A stretch of DNA of 64,000 bases from Citrobacter sp. FP75 (GTDB taxonomy: Bacteria > Pseudomonadota > Gammaproteobacteria > Enterobacterales > Enterobacteriaceae), in contig NZ_JAFDOE010000003.1 of NCBI RefSeq assembly GCF_018342065.1, positions 496,001 through 560,000 on the forward strand. The letters run 5' to 3'. Shown here piece after piece: positions 51,195-60,192 of this stretch. Every line of letters starts with the position of its first letter. The first letter of the stretch is position 1. The position numbers and the translations under genes are program-made. A model generated the notes under the pieces. The model worked only from the letters and a program-made list of their open reading frames with translations, was not told where the DNA came from and did not search any database.

Positions 51195-52441
51195 CAGGAA
51201 CGCGCTCCTTTTTTGCCGTACTCGCGAGCGGTGGCTTTATCGTCTGCGGCCGTGGCGGTATGCGCCTCTACAACGTCAACTTTTGCCCCTTCCGTCAGGC
51301 GGTCAATACCGTCGGTGACGACGCGATCGCCTGCCGACAACCCGGCAGTAATCACCACTTTTTGACTGTCCTGAATACCCGGTTTGACCAGATGTTTACT
51401 GACCTTATTCTCTGTATTTAGCACCCAGACAAAGTGACCTTCATTGCCCATTTGCAACGCAGCAGAGGGGATCACGACGGCGTTTTGTTCGGTGTCGACC
51501 AGCATACGGGCGTTAACGAACTGGTTCGGGAACAGCGTGTCGTCCTGATTGTTAAAACGGGCTTTCGCCTTGATGGTGCCGGTGGTGACGTCAATCTGGT
51601 TGTCCAGACTGAGCAGAATGCCTTCGCTAAGTTTCTGTGAATTGGTGCGATCCCAGGCCTCGACCTTTAGCGGGTTGCCCGATTTTTGCGCCCGTAGCAC
51701 GGTTGCAATATCATTTTCAGGCAAGGTGAAGATCAGGTCGATGGGATGGGTTTGCGTAATGACGACAATCCCGGTGGTATCTCCGCTGGAGATTTGGTTG
51801 CCTACATCGACCTGTTTCAGACCGACGCGCCCATCAACAGGCGCAGTGATGCGACTCCAGTCGAGCTGCAACTGTGCGCTGGCGACGCTGGCCTCATCGG
51901 CTTTGATCGTCCCTTGCGTTTCGTTCACCAGCGCCTGCTGTGCGTCCAGTTCCTGGCGAGAGACCAGATTGGTTTTTACCAGTTGTTGATAGCGGGCGAG
52001 ATCGCGACGGGCATTTGCCAGCGTGGCTTTATCTTTGGCTAACTGTCCCTGCGCCTGGGCCAGAGCGACTTTGAACTGGCTGGGGTCTATCTCTGCCAGC
52101 AGATCGCCGGCTTTCACCTGCTGTCCTTCCTGAAAGTGTAACGCGATGAGTTGACCATCGACGCGACTTCGTACCGTTGCGGTGTTAGCCGCAGTCACGG
52201 TGCCGAGCCCCGTCAGGTAGCGCGGAACGGCTTCCTCGGTGGCGGTGGCAGCCTGCACGGGAGCCAATGGACCGGAACGCATTCCGCGACGGGCCGAGCC
52301 TGCGGCGTGCTGTGCTTGCCCGGTAGCTCCGGGGGCGCTCCCCTGAGATTCACTGCGGCTCTGCCAGAACCAAAATGCGACGATGGCGGCCACGACGATC
52401 ACGATTGCTATCACCCAGCGGGATTTGTTACTGCCTTTCAT
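51194..52441 (-). CDS. mdtA: RND efflux periplasmic adaptor MdtA
   Basis: 415 residues. An N-terminal anchor ([19 protein letters not shown]) is followed by a lipoyl domain ([20 protein letters not shown]), a coiled-coil hairpin (about 125-190), the returning lipoyl half and a beta-barrel. It links MdtBC to TolC. It is the first gene of mdtABCD-baeSR, so BaeR controls its own gene. Confidence 0.96.
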   Translation of the reverse strand: MKGSNKSRWVIAIVIVVAAIVAFWFWQSRSESQGSAPGATGQAQHAAGSARRGMRSGPLAPVQAATATEEAVPRYLTGLGTVTAANTATVRSRVDGQLIALHFQEGQQVKAGDLLAEIDPSQFKVALAQAQGQLAKDKATLANARRDLARYQQLVKTNLVSRQELDAQQALVNETQGTIKADEASVASAQLQLDWSRITAPVDGRVGLKQVDVGNQISSGDTTGIVVITQTHPIDLIFTLPENDIATVLRAQKSGNPLKVEAWDRTNSQKLSEGILLSLDNQIDVTTGTIKAKARFNNQDDTLFPNQFVNARMLVDTEQNAVVIPSAALQMGNEGHFVWVLNTENKVSKHLVKPGIQDSQKVVITAGLSAGDRVVTDGIDRLTEGAKVDVVEAHTATAADDKATAREYGKKGARS

Positions 52442-52479
52442 TGTTATAAGTTTCTCATCCTGAAACGTTTCGCGGAATG

Positions 52480-52511
52480 ATACTAGTTTAGCCAGCGATC
52501 AAGGGAGAAAG
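52480..52511 (-). promoter_or_regulatory. mdtA promoter with probable BaeR box
   Basis: On the minus strand CTTTCTCCCTTGATCGCTGGC (52511-52491) resembles the BaeR box TTTTTCTCCATDATTGGC with extra bases in the centre. It ends just upstream of a TAGTAT -10 (52485-52480). Position and context fit BaeR activation; the match is imperfect. Confidence 0.5.
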
Positions 52512-52671
52512 ATGGAGGAATTATGAAACACTGTCGGGATTCGTCTGAATGACGGCGCGGCTTTGCGAGGCGTTACGCAACAATTAGCGGCGAAAATAGC
52601 GAACGCGTAATAGTGCGATAGAGTGCGGACAAGGCAAAAGGAGGTAAGCCAGAGATTTCAGCCGGACGCTG

Positions 52672-52817
52672 AAACGGGAAAGCCCCTCCCGAGGAAGGGG
52701 CCCAAAATAAGGAAAGGGTTATGATGAAGCACGTCATCATACTGGTTATACTCTTAGTGATTAGCTTACCGGCTTACTAAGACACCAGGGGGAGGGAAAA
52801 ACCCTCCCTAACCCTCA
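52672..52817 (-). ncRNA. sib: Sib antisense RNA (antitoxin of Ibs)
   Basis: A promoter reads TTGACA (52852-52847), 17 bp, TATTTT (52829-52824) on the minus strand, putting the start near 52817. The transcript would cross the whole ibs frame on the other strand and end at the stem GCCCCTTCC-TCG-GGAGGGGC followed by TTTCCCGTTTC, near 52672. The resulting about 145 nt equals E. coli SibA/SibB, which lie at the same place upstream of mdtA. Only one copy is present; K-12 has two in tandem. Confidence 0.88.
52721..52780 (+). CDS. ibs: Ibs-type small toxic membrane peptide
   Basis: 19 residues: MMKHVIILVILLVISLPAY, one hydrophobic helix with a charged N terminus. This differs from E. coli IbsA/IbsB (as remembered) only near the end, where K-12 has FQAY. 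GGAAAGG lies just before the ATG. These peptides depolarise the inner membrane when overproduced and are held off by the antisense Sib RNA on the opposite strand. A GGGAGGG/CCCTCCC hairpin follows at 52790-52808. yegI, yegJ, yegK and yegL, between yegD and this locus in K-12, are absent. Confidence 0.9.
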   Translation: MMKHVIILVILLVISLPAY

Positions 52818-52880
52818 CTCCTGAAAATAATCCACAGTGACGATGATGTCAATACGCGCACTTTTCAGCCTGCGAGCCAC

Positions 52881-54233
52881 TTAGCGGAAAACCACTTCCG
52901 CCCAGCGCGCCAGACCTGCGGTAACCGAGCCGAAATCATCGCCCCCGGCAATCGGGATCCCCGGCAGCTGTTCGGCAAGTGCTTTTTTGATAAGCGGCGA
53001 GCGCGCGCTGCCGCCGGTCAAATAAATGACATCCGGTTTTTCCTGAGCATTATCCAGTGCCAGCTGCACCTGCTCCAGAATGCGTGTCAGTGGTTGATTG
53101 AGCGCCGTCTCCAGCCCCTGCTGGCTGATTGCGGTAGCTAGTTCATCGCTGATAAACGGCAGTGCCGCCGTGACGTTTGCCTGAGCGGAAAGCGCAATTT
53201 TACTTTCTTCGGCGCTGCGAACCAGGCGATAGCTCAGACGCTCGCGCCAGACTTTGAGCAACAGAGCGACTTTGTCTGCTTCACGCGCGTCGCGGATCAG
53301 ATCGTTTAACAAGCGTCTGTTGGCGGTACTGTAAAAATCACTTTGCGCAGGGACGTCGTTAATGGCGACGGCGTTCCACCACGGCAGAATAGGTAATGCG
53401 ATCCCTTTTTCGGTTTCGCCCCCCATGCCGAGCAGCGGCATCAGGTGTTTAAAGGCCAGCGCGATATCCAGATCGTTACCGCCTACGCGACATCCACTGT
53501 GACCTAACAGGCTGTTTTCGCGATCGGCTCGCTTGTGCCACTGCGGTCCCATCAGCAGCAATGAGCAGTCGGTGGTGCCGCCGCCGATGTCCACCACCAG
53601 TACGCGTTTTTCGTCCTGAAGAGTTGCTTCGTAATCCAGACCTGCTGCTACCGGTTCGTACTGGAAGACCACGTCCTGAAAACCAGCGCGTTTTGCCGCG
53701 CGCTCAAGAATACCCTGCGCCTGGACGTTGGCGTCGTCGCCGCCTAACCCCTGGAAGTTTATCGGGCGGCCAATGACGGCCTGGGTAATGGCTTCGGGGA
53801 GCTGATTCTGCGCCTGGTTGCGGATGTGTAGCATCATCGCGCAGACTAAATCCTCAAACAACGCAACCTGCTGTGGTTTAAGCCCGCTGGCACCCAGAAA
53901 CGATTTAGGGGATTTAACGAAGTAGACCTCTTCAGGGTCGTCAATATATTGACCCAGAGATGCCAGACCAAACTGCACGCTGTTGGCGTTAACATCGATG
54001 TCTTCTTCGCGGTTATAGCGCATCGCGCGGCGTAGCAGCGCCTGCGTTTCCTCATCCGTTGTGGGGACGTCGTGATGGCGATACAGCCATTCGCTGACCG
54101 CTTCACGTGTAGGAGCGCAAAGCATCGAGGGCAGCAGCGTGCTGTCATTTTCCATTTTGAGCAATTGAGGCTGCCCATCACGCATGACGGCCACTGAACA
54201 GTTCGCCGTACCGTAGTCAAAACCAATAAACAC
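52881..54233 (-). CDS. yegD: Hsp70-family chaperone-like protein YegD
   Basis: 450 residues starting with GTG at 54233, seven bases after GGGGAG; homologues start MFIGFDYG at this position. It has the actin/Hsp70 ATPase fold: phosphate-1 VFIGFDYGTANCSVAV, phosphate-2 VLVVDIGGGTTDCSLLL and adenosine motif VIYLTGGSARSPLIKK. It lacks a DnaK substrate-binding domain. Function is unknown. It is divergent from alkA. Confidence 0.93.
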   Translation of the reverse strand: MFIGFDYGTANCSVAVMRDGQPQLLKMENDSTLLPSMLCAPTREAVSEWLYRHHDVPTTDEETQALLRRAMRYNREEDIDVNANSVQFGLASLGQYIDDPEEVYFVKSPKSFLGASGLKPQQVALFEDLVCAMMLHIRNQAQNQLPEAITQAVIGRPINFQGLGGDDANVQAQGILERAAKRAGFQDVVFQYEPVAAGLDYEATLQDEKRVLVVDIGGGTTDCSLLLMGPQWHKRADRENSLLGHSGCRVGGNDLDIALAFKHLMPLLGMGGETEKGIALPILPWWNAVAINDVPAQSDFYSTANRRLLNDLIRDAREADKVALLLKVWRERLSYRLVRSAEESKIALSAQANVTAALPFISDELATAISQQGLETALNQPLTRILEQVQLALDNAQEKPDVIYLTGGSARSPLIKKALAEQLPGIPIAGGDDFGSVTAGLARWAEVVFR

Positions 54234-54369
54234 GTAAAAACTCCCCAGGGCAGTGAAGAAGGGGCGAGACTTTAGCGAAATGTTGTCGCCCCGACAACTG
54301 GAATATGAAAGCAAGGCGCATCGTCGGGATAACGTTTATGCTGTAGGCTGGCAAAAAAAGGAAGCGTAC

Positions 54370-55239
54370 ATGTTTATTCTGAGCTGGCAATCGCCCTACG
54401 ACTGGCCCTGGATGCTGGGGTTTCTGGCTGCTCGTGCCGTTGATGGCGTGGAAACCGTAGGCACATTGCATTATGCAAGAAGTCTGGCGATTGGCGAGTA
54501 TCGCGGGGTGGTGAGCGTCGTCCCGGACCTGGAGGCCAACGTGCTGCAGGTGACGTTAAGTCCCGGGCTGCAACCCGTTGCCTACGAGTGTCTGGCAAAA
54601 ATTGAACGGTTGTTCGATCTGAACTGCTGCCCGCAACACATCGTCAGCGCGTTGGGGAGTCTGGGTGCGGCGCGTCCTGGACTGCGGCTACCGGGCTCGG
54701 TTGATGCGTTTGAACAGGGTGTTCGCGCGATTTTGGGTCAGCTGGTCAGCGTGTCGATGGCAGCGAAACTGACGGCGAAAGTGGCGCATCTGTATGGCGA
54801 TACGCTTGCCGACGCGCCAGAGTATGTCTGCTTTCCCACTCCAGAGGCGCTGGCAGCCGCACAACCGCTGCATCTGAAAGCGCTAGGCATGCCGCTCAAA
54901 CGTGCTGAAGCACTGATTCACCTGGCCCGGGCGATGCTGGATGGCACGCTTGAGTCCGTTGCCCCGCCTGATATCGAGCAGGGGGTGAAGCAACTACAAA
55001 CGTTTCCGGGAATTGGGCGCTGGACGGCCAACTACTTTGCGCTGCGCGGGTGGCAGGCGAAGGACATTTTTCTTCCGGATGATTACCTGATTAAACAGCG
55101 TTTTCCGGGCATGACGCCGGCACAAATCCGGCGCTACGCAGAACGCTGGAAGCCCTGGCGATCCTACGCACTGCTGCATATCTGGTATACGGAAGGCTGG
55201 CAACCGTCAGTTGATGGCAAAATTGCTGGTGTTGACTAG
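54370..55239 (+). CDS. alkA: 3-methyladenine DNA glycosylase II
   Basis: 289 residues from MFILSWQSPYDW. The helix-hairpin-helix LQTFPGIGRWTANYFALRG is complete and the catalytic aspartate is in DIFLPDDYLIKQ. It removes alkylated bases such as 3-methyladenine, and in E. coli is induced by Ada. The C terminus (WQPSVDGKIAGVD) is about seven residues longer than I recall for E. coli and overlaps the end of the convergent yegE by 33 bp. The frame upstream of 54370 reads into yegD regulatory DNA and is not used. Confidence 0.94.
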   Translation: MFILSWQSPYDWPWMLGFLAARAVDGVETVGTLHYARSLAIGEYRGVVSVVPDLEANVLQVTLSPGLQPVAYECLAKIERLFDLNCCPQHIVSALGSLGAARPGLRLPGSVDAFEQGVRAILGQLVSVSMAAKLTAKVAHLYGDTLADAPEYVCFPTPEALAAAQPLHLKALGMPLKRAEALIHLARAMLDGTLESVAPPDIEQGVKQLQTFPGIGRWTANYFALRGWQAKDIFLPDDYLIKQRFPGMTPAQIRRYAERWKPWRSYALLHIWYTEGWQPSVDGKIAGVD

Positions 55240-58200
55240 CAGATCCAGCGGTTGAGCGTCGGCAATGATATCGCCATAAATCATATCGATACCGATGCCG
55301 GACAGGGCATCCATAATCAGTGGGATTTGTACCGGACCGGCGATAGTTTTGATATCCAGACGTTGTGCGTGGCCCTGAATAATTGATACCCACATTTCGT
55401 CCGTCAGATTGCCGTGCGCGCTGGCGCTCAGTTCGCTGTCGAGTAACAGATAATCGGCTACGTGATACTTGAGATTTTCAAACACCTCTAAATCACGACC
55501 TACGTGGCTTAAAATGATGCGACAACCCGCCTGACGTAGCCGGTGGATTGCGGAAACGGCCTGGGTGGAATGGGTTTTCATCACTTCTGCCGGCACGCTC
55601 AGATGCAATAACCGTGGCGGTAGTGGGCTACTTTCCACCCATTCCAGCAGTTCATCAACCAGCACGGGATTGAGTAACCCGGCGGCGGAAAGAGGCAGGG
55701 CAATACTGAGACCTTTACCGGCAACTGCAGACGCTGAATGCTGGAAAAATTCATTCAATACCCGACGGTCCAGGGCATGATTAAGTGCGGGATCGACCAG
55801 ACCGGCACGGAAAGCCTGTTCCTCAATGACTTCCCCTTCGCTGCTCCATAAGCGTAGAGAGAGAAGCCAGAAGCTAAACGTCTCAGGAATGCGCGGAGAC
55901 GCGACGCCGCGGGCGACCATCAGCATCGGGTTGTGGGTAATGACCTTGCGCTGTTCATCCGGTGACAGCAGTCCACGCGCGGCATGTGTCTGACTCTGCT
56001 GTGGTTCATAGACGCATACCCGCCCACGGCCGCTGTTTTTAGCCGCATAGCAGGCGATATCCGCCTGGGACATCACCTCGGTGGCGACATGGTTTTTGTC
56101 ATCAATCAGCGTGATCCCGGCGCTGGCACCAATACGGTGTAAGCGGCCTTCCCACGTAAAGTGGTAATCATTGATGGCGCTAATGATGCGACCAGAGATA
56201 AAGCGGGCGCTTTCGATATTACAATCCGGCAGCAACAGTCCGAACTCATCGCCGCCAAGACGCGCCAGCACATCGCTGGAACGCAGCATGCTGAGCATCA
56301 GTGAAGACAGCTCGCGCAGCAAGGCATCGCCTGCGGCATGACCGGCGCTATCGTTGACGGCTTTAAAACGATCCAAATCGATAAAGACCAGCGCATGACG
56401 TTGATGTGAATTGTGTACCGCATGCAGCAATTGTTTCAGATGGTTCTCGAAGCTGACCCTGTTGGCCAGATGCGTGAGGTCGTCATGCGATGCGCTGTAG
56501 CTGAGTTGACGCAACATTTTGCGCGACTCGGTGACATCCTGAATGACCAGCACTGAGCCGATACTCCCGCCGTCGAGGGTGCTGAGCGGCGTGATGCTGT
56601 ACTGAATATCGTAACTGGCACCGTTACGACAATGCAGGACCACCTCTTGCTCTATGGCTGTACGCGACATGTCGGCGCTGTAGATATTTTCCATCAGTGG
56701 GCCGCTATCGCCGAAGGTAATACGCAGTACTGTCAGCAGCGGGATCCCCAACGCGCTCTCCTGCGACCAACCGCTCATTTTTTCGGCCACCGGATTCATA
56801 AAGGTGACGTTCAGCTCGACATCAATACAAATCACCGCTTCGCCGATAGAGTCCAGCGTAATATGCAAACGCTCTTTTTCCTGATACAGCGCCTCGTTCA
56901 GTTGCTTCACCTCGGTCATGTCCAGGTTGATGCCGAGCAAACGTTCAACTTCGCCGTCTTTATTCAGTACCCGGTTAGCCAGCGAGCGGATATGCCGAAT
57001 GCCGTCTTTGACCGCAATGCGGAATTCGAGTTTGAAAGGAATGCGCGCCGCCAGGGAATCGCGAATCACGCTCTCGGCATGTTCGCGATCTTCAGGCACC
57101 ACGCAGTCATACCAGACCTGCCAACTGGGTTTGATGTGCGCAGGGACCTCATAGAGATCAAACATGCGTTTATCCCAACTGATCACATCAGGCTGCAGCT
57201 CCCATTCCCAGATGCCAATGCCGCCGGCTTCATTCGCCAGCGTGATGCGCTCCATCAACCGCTTATTGATCCACTCCGTGTGTTTCAGGTCGTTAATGTC
57301 CTCAACCTGGGCAATAAAGTAGAGCGGGGTGTTATCGCTATGACGGACCAGTGAAACGGCCAGCAGTGCCCACACGACTTCACCTGCGCGGGTGTAATAG
57401 CGTTTTTCCATCGAGTAGCTATTGATTTCGCCGCGTGCCAGCATTTGTAGCTGCTCAAGGTCATTGTTCAGATCTTCCGGCCAGGTCAACTGCTGGAAGG
57501 TCAGCGAGCGCAGCTCTTCCTGGCTGTAGCCCAGAAACTGACACAAGGCTTTGTTGGCCTGTAGCCATTGTCCTTCGGTGCCCACCAGCGCCATACCGAT
57601 GGCGGAGTATTCCATGGCGTTGCGAAAACGCGTTTCGCTTTCTGAGATGTGTTTACGTTCGGCTCGAAAGGCGTACATCACCATGGTCATCATGTTGGCC
57701 GGTAACAGAATCATCAAAAACGGCAGCCACGGCATGCTGGACATAACGAACGTTTTCGAGGTGGAGAGCAGTGAAGGGTTCGCGGCCAGCATCAGCGAGA
57801 CCATCATCACGGTGCTGAGGAAAATCAGAAACGCTTCCATACGCGGCAGACGCACGGCGCTCCACATCAGCAGAACAATCACGCAGGTAAACGGCCATGG
57901 AATGTACATCATCGACAACCAACTGAATGTTAACGTCACCAGCAGGGTGATCAGCGTCTCAAGCAATAAACGGGGATTGCGGTGGCGTAGCAGATAATGC
58001 GGCTTAAACAGCAAACCTAACGGCACCAGCGCGAGTGCGCCGATGGATTCTGAAAGCACCCAAATGAGAAACGTATTTAACGAGGTTTCACCCGGAAGCA
58101 GCAGCCACATCAAAAAACCGCCCAACAGCGGAGGGACCACGGCGCTGCCGAACGCCAGACGCGCCCAGTCATTCAGATTTTGTAAGGGATTGTACCAGGG

Positions 58201-58536
58201 CAACAGCTTGCGCAATAACATGGCGCCCGCAATGGCCTCGATAATATTGATGGCGGTGTAGGTGAAATTTAGCGTTGCGGTCGGGAAGAACAACAACGAC
58301 GCGCCGATACTGCCAAATGAGCACGCCAGCGCGATCCCCGGCCACATCCTTCCTGCATGACGGTAAAAGGCCACCATCATGATCGACGTCGGGAACCACA
58401 GCGGCGCCAGCTGCGTACCGTAGCGCGACAGTTCCAGCGAGAATAAGGTAAAGATAAACGCCACCAGACCTAAACTGGCCAGGCGCAGTAGAGGATGCGG
58501 TAAGGTAACTAAAACATGTTGGGATTGTTTACTCAT
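55207..58536 (-). CDS. dgcE: Diguanylate cyclase DgcE (YegE)
   Basis: 1109 residues. The N-terminal MASE1 domain has about eight helices (to residue 290), followed by three PAS domains (about 300-660), then GGDEF (DVLARLGGDEFGLLLPD, with an RSSD inhibitory site five residues before) and a C-terminal EAL-like domain. That last domain lacks the EAL motif, and the usual DDFGTG and K-x-D positions are not conserved (LSHVGRD, LLLDSE), so it should make but not cleave c-di-GMP. In E. coli it is the main top-level cyclase feeding CsgD and curli control. Confidence 0.95.
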   Translation of the reverse strand: MSKQSQHVLVTLPHPLLRLASLGLVAFIFTLFSLELSRYGTQLAPLWFPTSIMMVAFYRHAGRMWPGIALACSFGSIGASLLFFPTATLNFTYTAINIIEAIAGAMLLRKLLPWYNPLQNLNDWARLAFGSAVVPPLLGGFLMWLLLPGETSLNTFLIWVLSESIGALALVPLGLLFKPHYLLRHRNPRLLLETLITLLVTLTFSWLSMMYIPWPFTCVIVLLMWSAVRLPRMEAFLIFLSTVMMVSLMLAANPSLLSTSKTFVMSSMPWLPFLMILLPANMMTMVMYAFRAERKHISESETRFRNAMEYSAIGMALVGTEGQWLQANKALCQFLGYSQEELRSLTFQQLTWPEDLNNDLEQLQMLARGEINSYSMEKRYYTRAGEVVWALLAVSLVRHSDNTPLYFIAQVEDINDLKHTEWINKRLMERITLANEAGGIGIWEWELQPDVISWDKRMFDLYEVPAHIKPSWQVWYDCVVPEDREHAESVIRDSLAARIPFKLEFRIAVKDGIRHIRSLANRVLNKDGEVERLLGINLDMTEVKQLNEALYQEKERLHITLDSIGEAVICIDVELNVTFMNPVAEKMSGWSQESALGIPLLTVLRITFGDSGPLMENIYSADMSRTAIEQEVVLHCRNGASYDIQYSITPLSTLDGGSIGSVLVIQDVTESRKMLRQLSYSASHDDLTHLANRVSFENHLKQLLHAVHNSHQRHALVFIDLDRFKAVNDSAGHAAGDALLRELSSLMLSMLRSSDVLARLGGDEFGLLLPDCNIESARFISGRIISAINDYHFTWEGRLHRIGASAGITLIDDKNHVATEVMSQADIACYAAKNSGRGRVCVYEPQQSQTHAARGLLSPDEQRKVITHNPMLMVARGVASPRIPETFSFWLLSLRLWSSEGEVIEEQAFRAGLVDPALNHALDRRVLNEFFQHSASAVAGKGLSIALPLSAAGLLNPVLVDELLEWVESSPLPPRLLHLSVPAEVMKTHSTQAVSAIHRLRQAGCRIILSHVGRDLEVFENLKYHVADYLLLDSELSASAHGNLTDEMWVSIIQGHAQRLDIKTIAGPVQIPLIMDALSGIGIDMIYGDIIADAQPLDLLVNTSNFAIN

Positions 58537-58851
58537 TACCGCTTTACCCGAATAGCCGATGTCGCCGTAGCGAAGATGCCGGACGCATCATGTTTAATCT
58601 GTGATTATGCTAGTACAAACATTTTACAATTTATACGCCAGCTGCTCATAAAATAACACTCTCAAGCTATTAATTCCTAAGGCGGGTGAATAAATATTGC
58701 GCCTGCTTTAAAACTGACCATTTTAATTTGCGACAGGGACAGCATTGGTGCAGCCTGGGCTGGCATCGCGCCGCTGAAATCCCTATAATTGCCGCGTTTG
58801 GCGTTTCGACGCCCCCTTCCTAACATCCAGGTTAATCAGGTCGCTAAATTT
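58537..58851. promoter_or_regulatory. Divergent dgcE/udk upstream region with udk promoter
   Basis: 315 bp without a gene. TATAAT at 58784-58789 with a poor -35 (TGGCAT) 17 bp upstream is the likely udk promoter; a 50-60 nt leader follows. The left part contains a GCCGATGTCGCCGTAGCG to GCCGGACGCATC stretch that is at most a decayed REP-like sequence. Confidence 0.5.
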
Positions 58852-59493
58852 ATGACTGATCAGTCTCATCAGTGCGTCATTATCGGCATTGCCGGCGCAT
58901 CGGCTTCCGGCAAGAGTCTTATTGCCAGTACTCTCTATCGCGAATTGCGTGAACAAGTGGGTGACGAACATATTGGCGTTATTCCCGAAGACAGTTATTA
59001 CAAAGATCAAAGCCATCTGTCGATGGAAGAACGTGTAAAAACCAACTATGACCATCCGAACGCGATGGATCACAGTCTGCTGTTCCAGCATTTGCAAACG
59101 CTGAAACGCGGTTCGGCGATTGAATTGCCCGTCTATAGCTATGTTGAACACACGCGTACGCAAGAGACCATTCATATCGAACCCAAGAAAGTGATTATCC
59201 TGGAAGGCATTTTGCTGCTGACCGATGCACGTTTACGTGATGAGATGAACTTTTCTATTTTTGTTGATACTCCGCTCGACATTTGCCTGATGCGCCGTAT
59301 CAAGCGGGACGTCAACGAGCGAGGTCGCTCTATGGATTCGGTGATGGCGCAATACCAGAAAACCGTGCGTCCAATGTTCCTGCAATTTATTGAACCCTCA
59401 AAACAATACGCTGATATCATCGTGCCGCGCGGGGGTAAAAACCGCATTGCCATCGATATTCTGAAGGCGAAAATCAGTCAGTTCTTTGAATAA
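58852..59493 (+). CDS. udk: Uridine/cytidine kinase
   Basis: 213 residues from [12 protein letters not shown]; the longer frame starts in the promoter. Walker A is GASASGKS and the family motifs EDSYYKDQS and [12 protein letters not shown] are present. It phosphorylates uridine and cytidine for pyrimidine salvage with GTP or ATP. dcd follows 91 bp later. Confidence 0.97.
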   Translation: MTDQSHQCVIIGIAGASASGKSLIASTLYRELREQVGDEHIGVIPEDSYYKDQSHLSMEERVKTNYDHPNAMDHSLLFQHLQTLKRGSAIELPVYSYVEHTRTQETIHIEPKKVIILEGILLLTDARLRDEMNFSIFVDTPLDICLMRRIKRDVNERGRSMDSVMAQYQKTVRPMFLQFIEPSKQYADIIVPRGGKNRIAIDILKAKISQFFE

Positions 59494-59584
59494 GTTCAGC
59501 GAATTGTGTACCGTTCAGTGATAACCTGGTTCACCCTTAACGCGCCTGGCGTTAAGGGATTGAAGCACGAAAGGAGAAAGTGCC

Positions 59585-60166
59585 ATGCGTTTATGTGACC
59601 GAGATATTGAAGCCTGGCTGGATGCAGGTCGTCTGTCGATCGAACCCCGTCCTCCTGTCGAGCGTATTAATGGCGCAACGGTAGATGTGCGTCTTGGCAA
59701 TAAATTTCGTACGTTCCGCGGTCATACGGCGGCGTATATCGATTTGAGCGGGCCGAAGGCTGAAGTCAGCGCTGCGCTCGATCGCGTGATGAGTGATGAA
59801 ATCGTCCTCGACGAAGGCGAAGCGTTTTTCCTGCATCCCGGTGAGTTAGCCCTGGCCGTGACCTTTGAATCCGTGACGCTTCCGGCAGACCTGGTTGGCT
59901 GGTTAGACGGACGTTCATCGCTGGCGCGTTTGGGTCTGATGGTTCACGTGACCGCGCACCGTATCGATCCGGGCTGGTCAGGCTGCATTGTGCTGGAATT
60001 TTACAACTCCGGGAAATTACCGCTGGCCCTGCGTCCGGGCATGCCGATTGGTGCGCTGAGCTTTGAACCGCTTTCCGGTCCGGCTGCGCGTCCTTACAAT
60101 CGTCGTCAGGATGCGAAGTATCGCGACCAGCAGGGCGCAGTAGCCAGCAGGATTGATAAAGACTGA
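59585..60166 (+). CDS. dcd: dCTP deaminase
   Basis: 193 residues, full length. The active-site stretch [19 protein letters not shown] and [16 protein letters not shown] contains the catalytic glutamate and binding arginines. It turns dCTP into dUTP, the main source of thymidylate in enterobacteria. AAAGGAG lies before the ATG. asmA follows after 26 bp. Confidence 0.97.
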   Translation: MRLCDRDIEAWLDAGRLSIEPRPPVERINGATVDVRLGNKFRTFRGHTAAYIDLSGPKAEVSAALDRVMSDEIVLDEGEAFFLHPGELALAVTFESVTLPADLVGWLDGRSSLARLGLMVHVTAHRIDPGWSGCIVLEFYNSGKLPLALRPGMPIGALSFEPLSGPAARPYNRRQDAKYRDQQGAVASRIDKD

Positions 60167-60192
60167 TAAGTTTTCAGTCCTTTGGGGATAGC

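Noticed and set aside
58545-58600. Possible REP element upstream of dgcE
   Set aside because: The arms do not pair well and the REP consensus is poorly kept.
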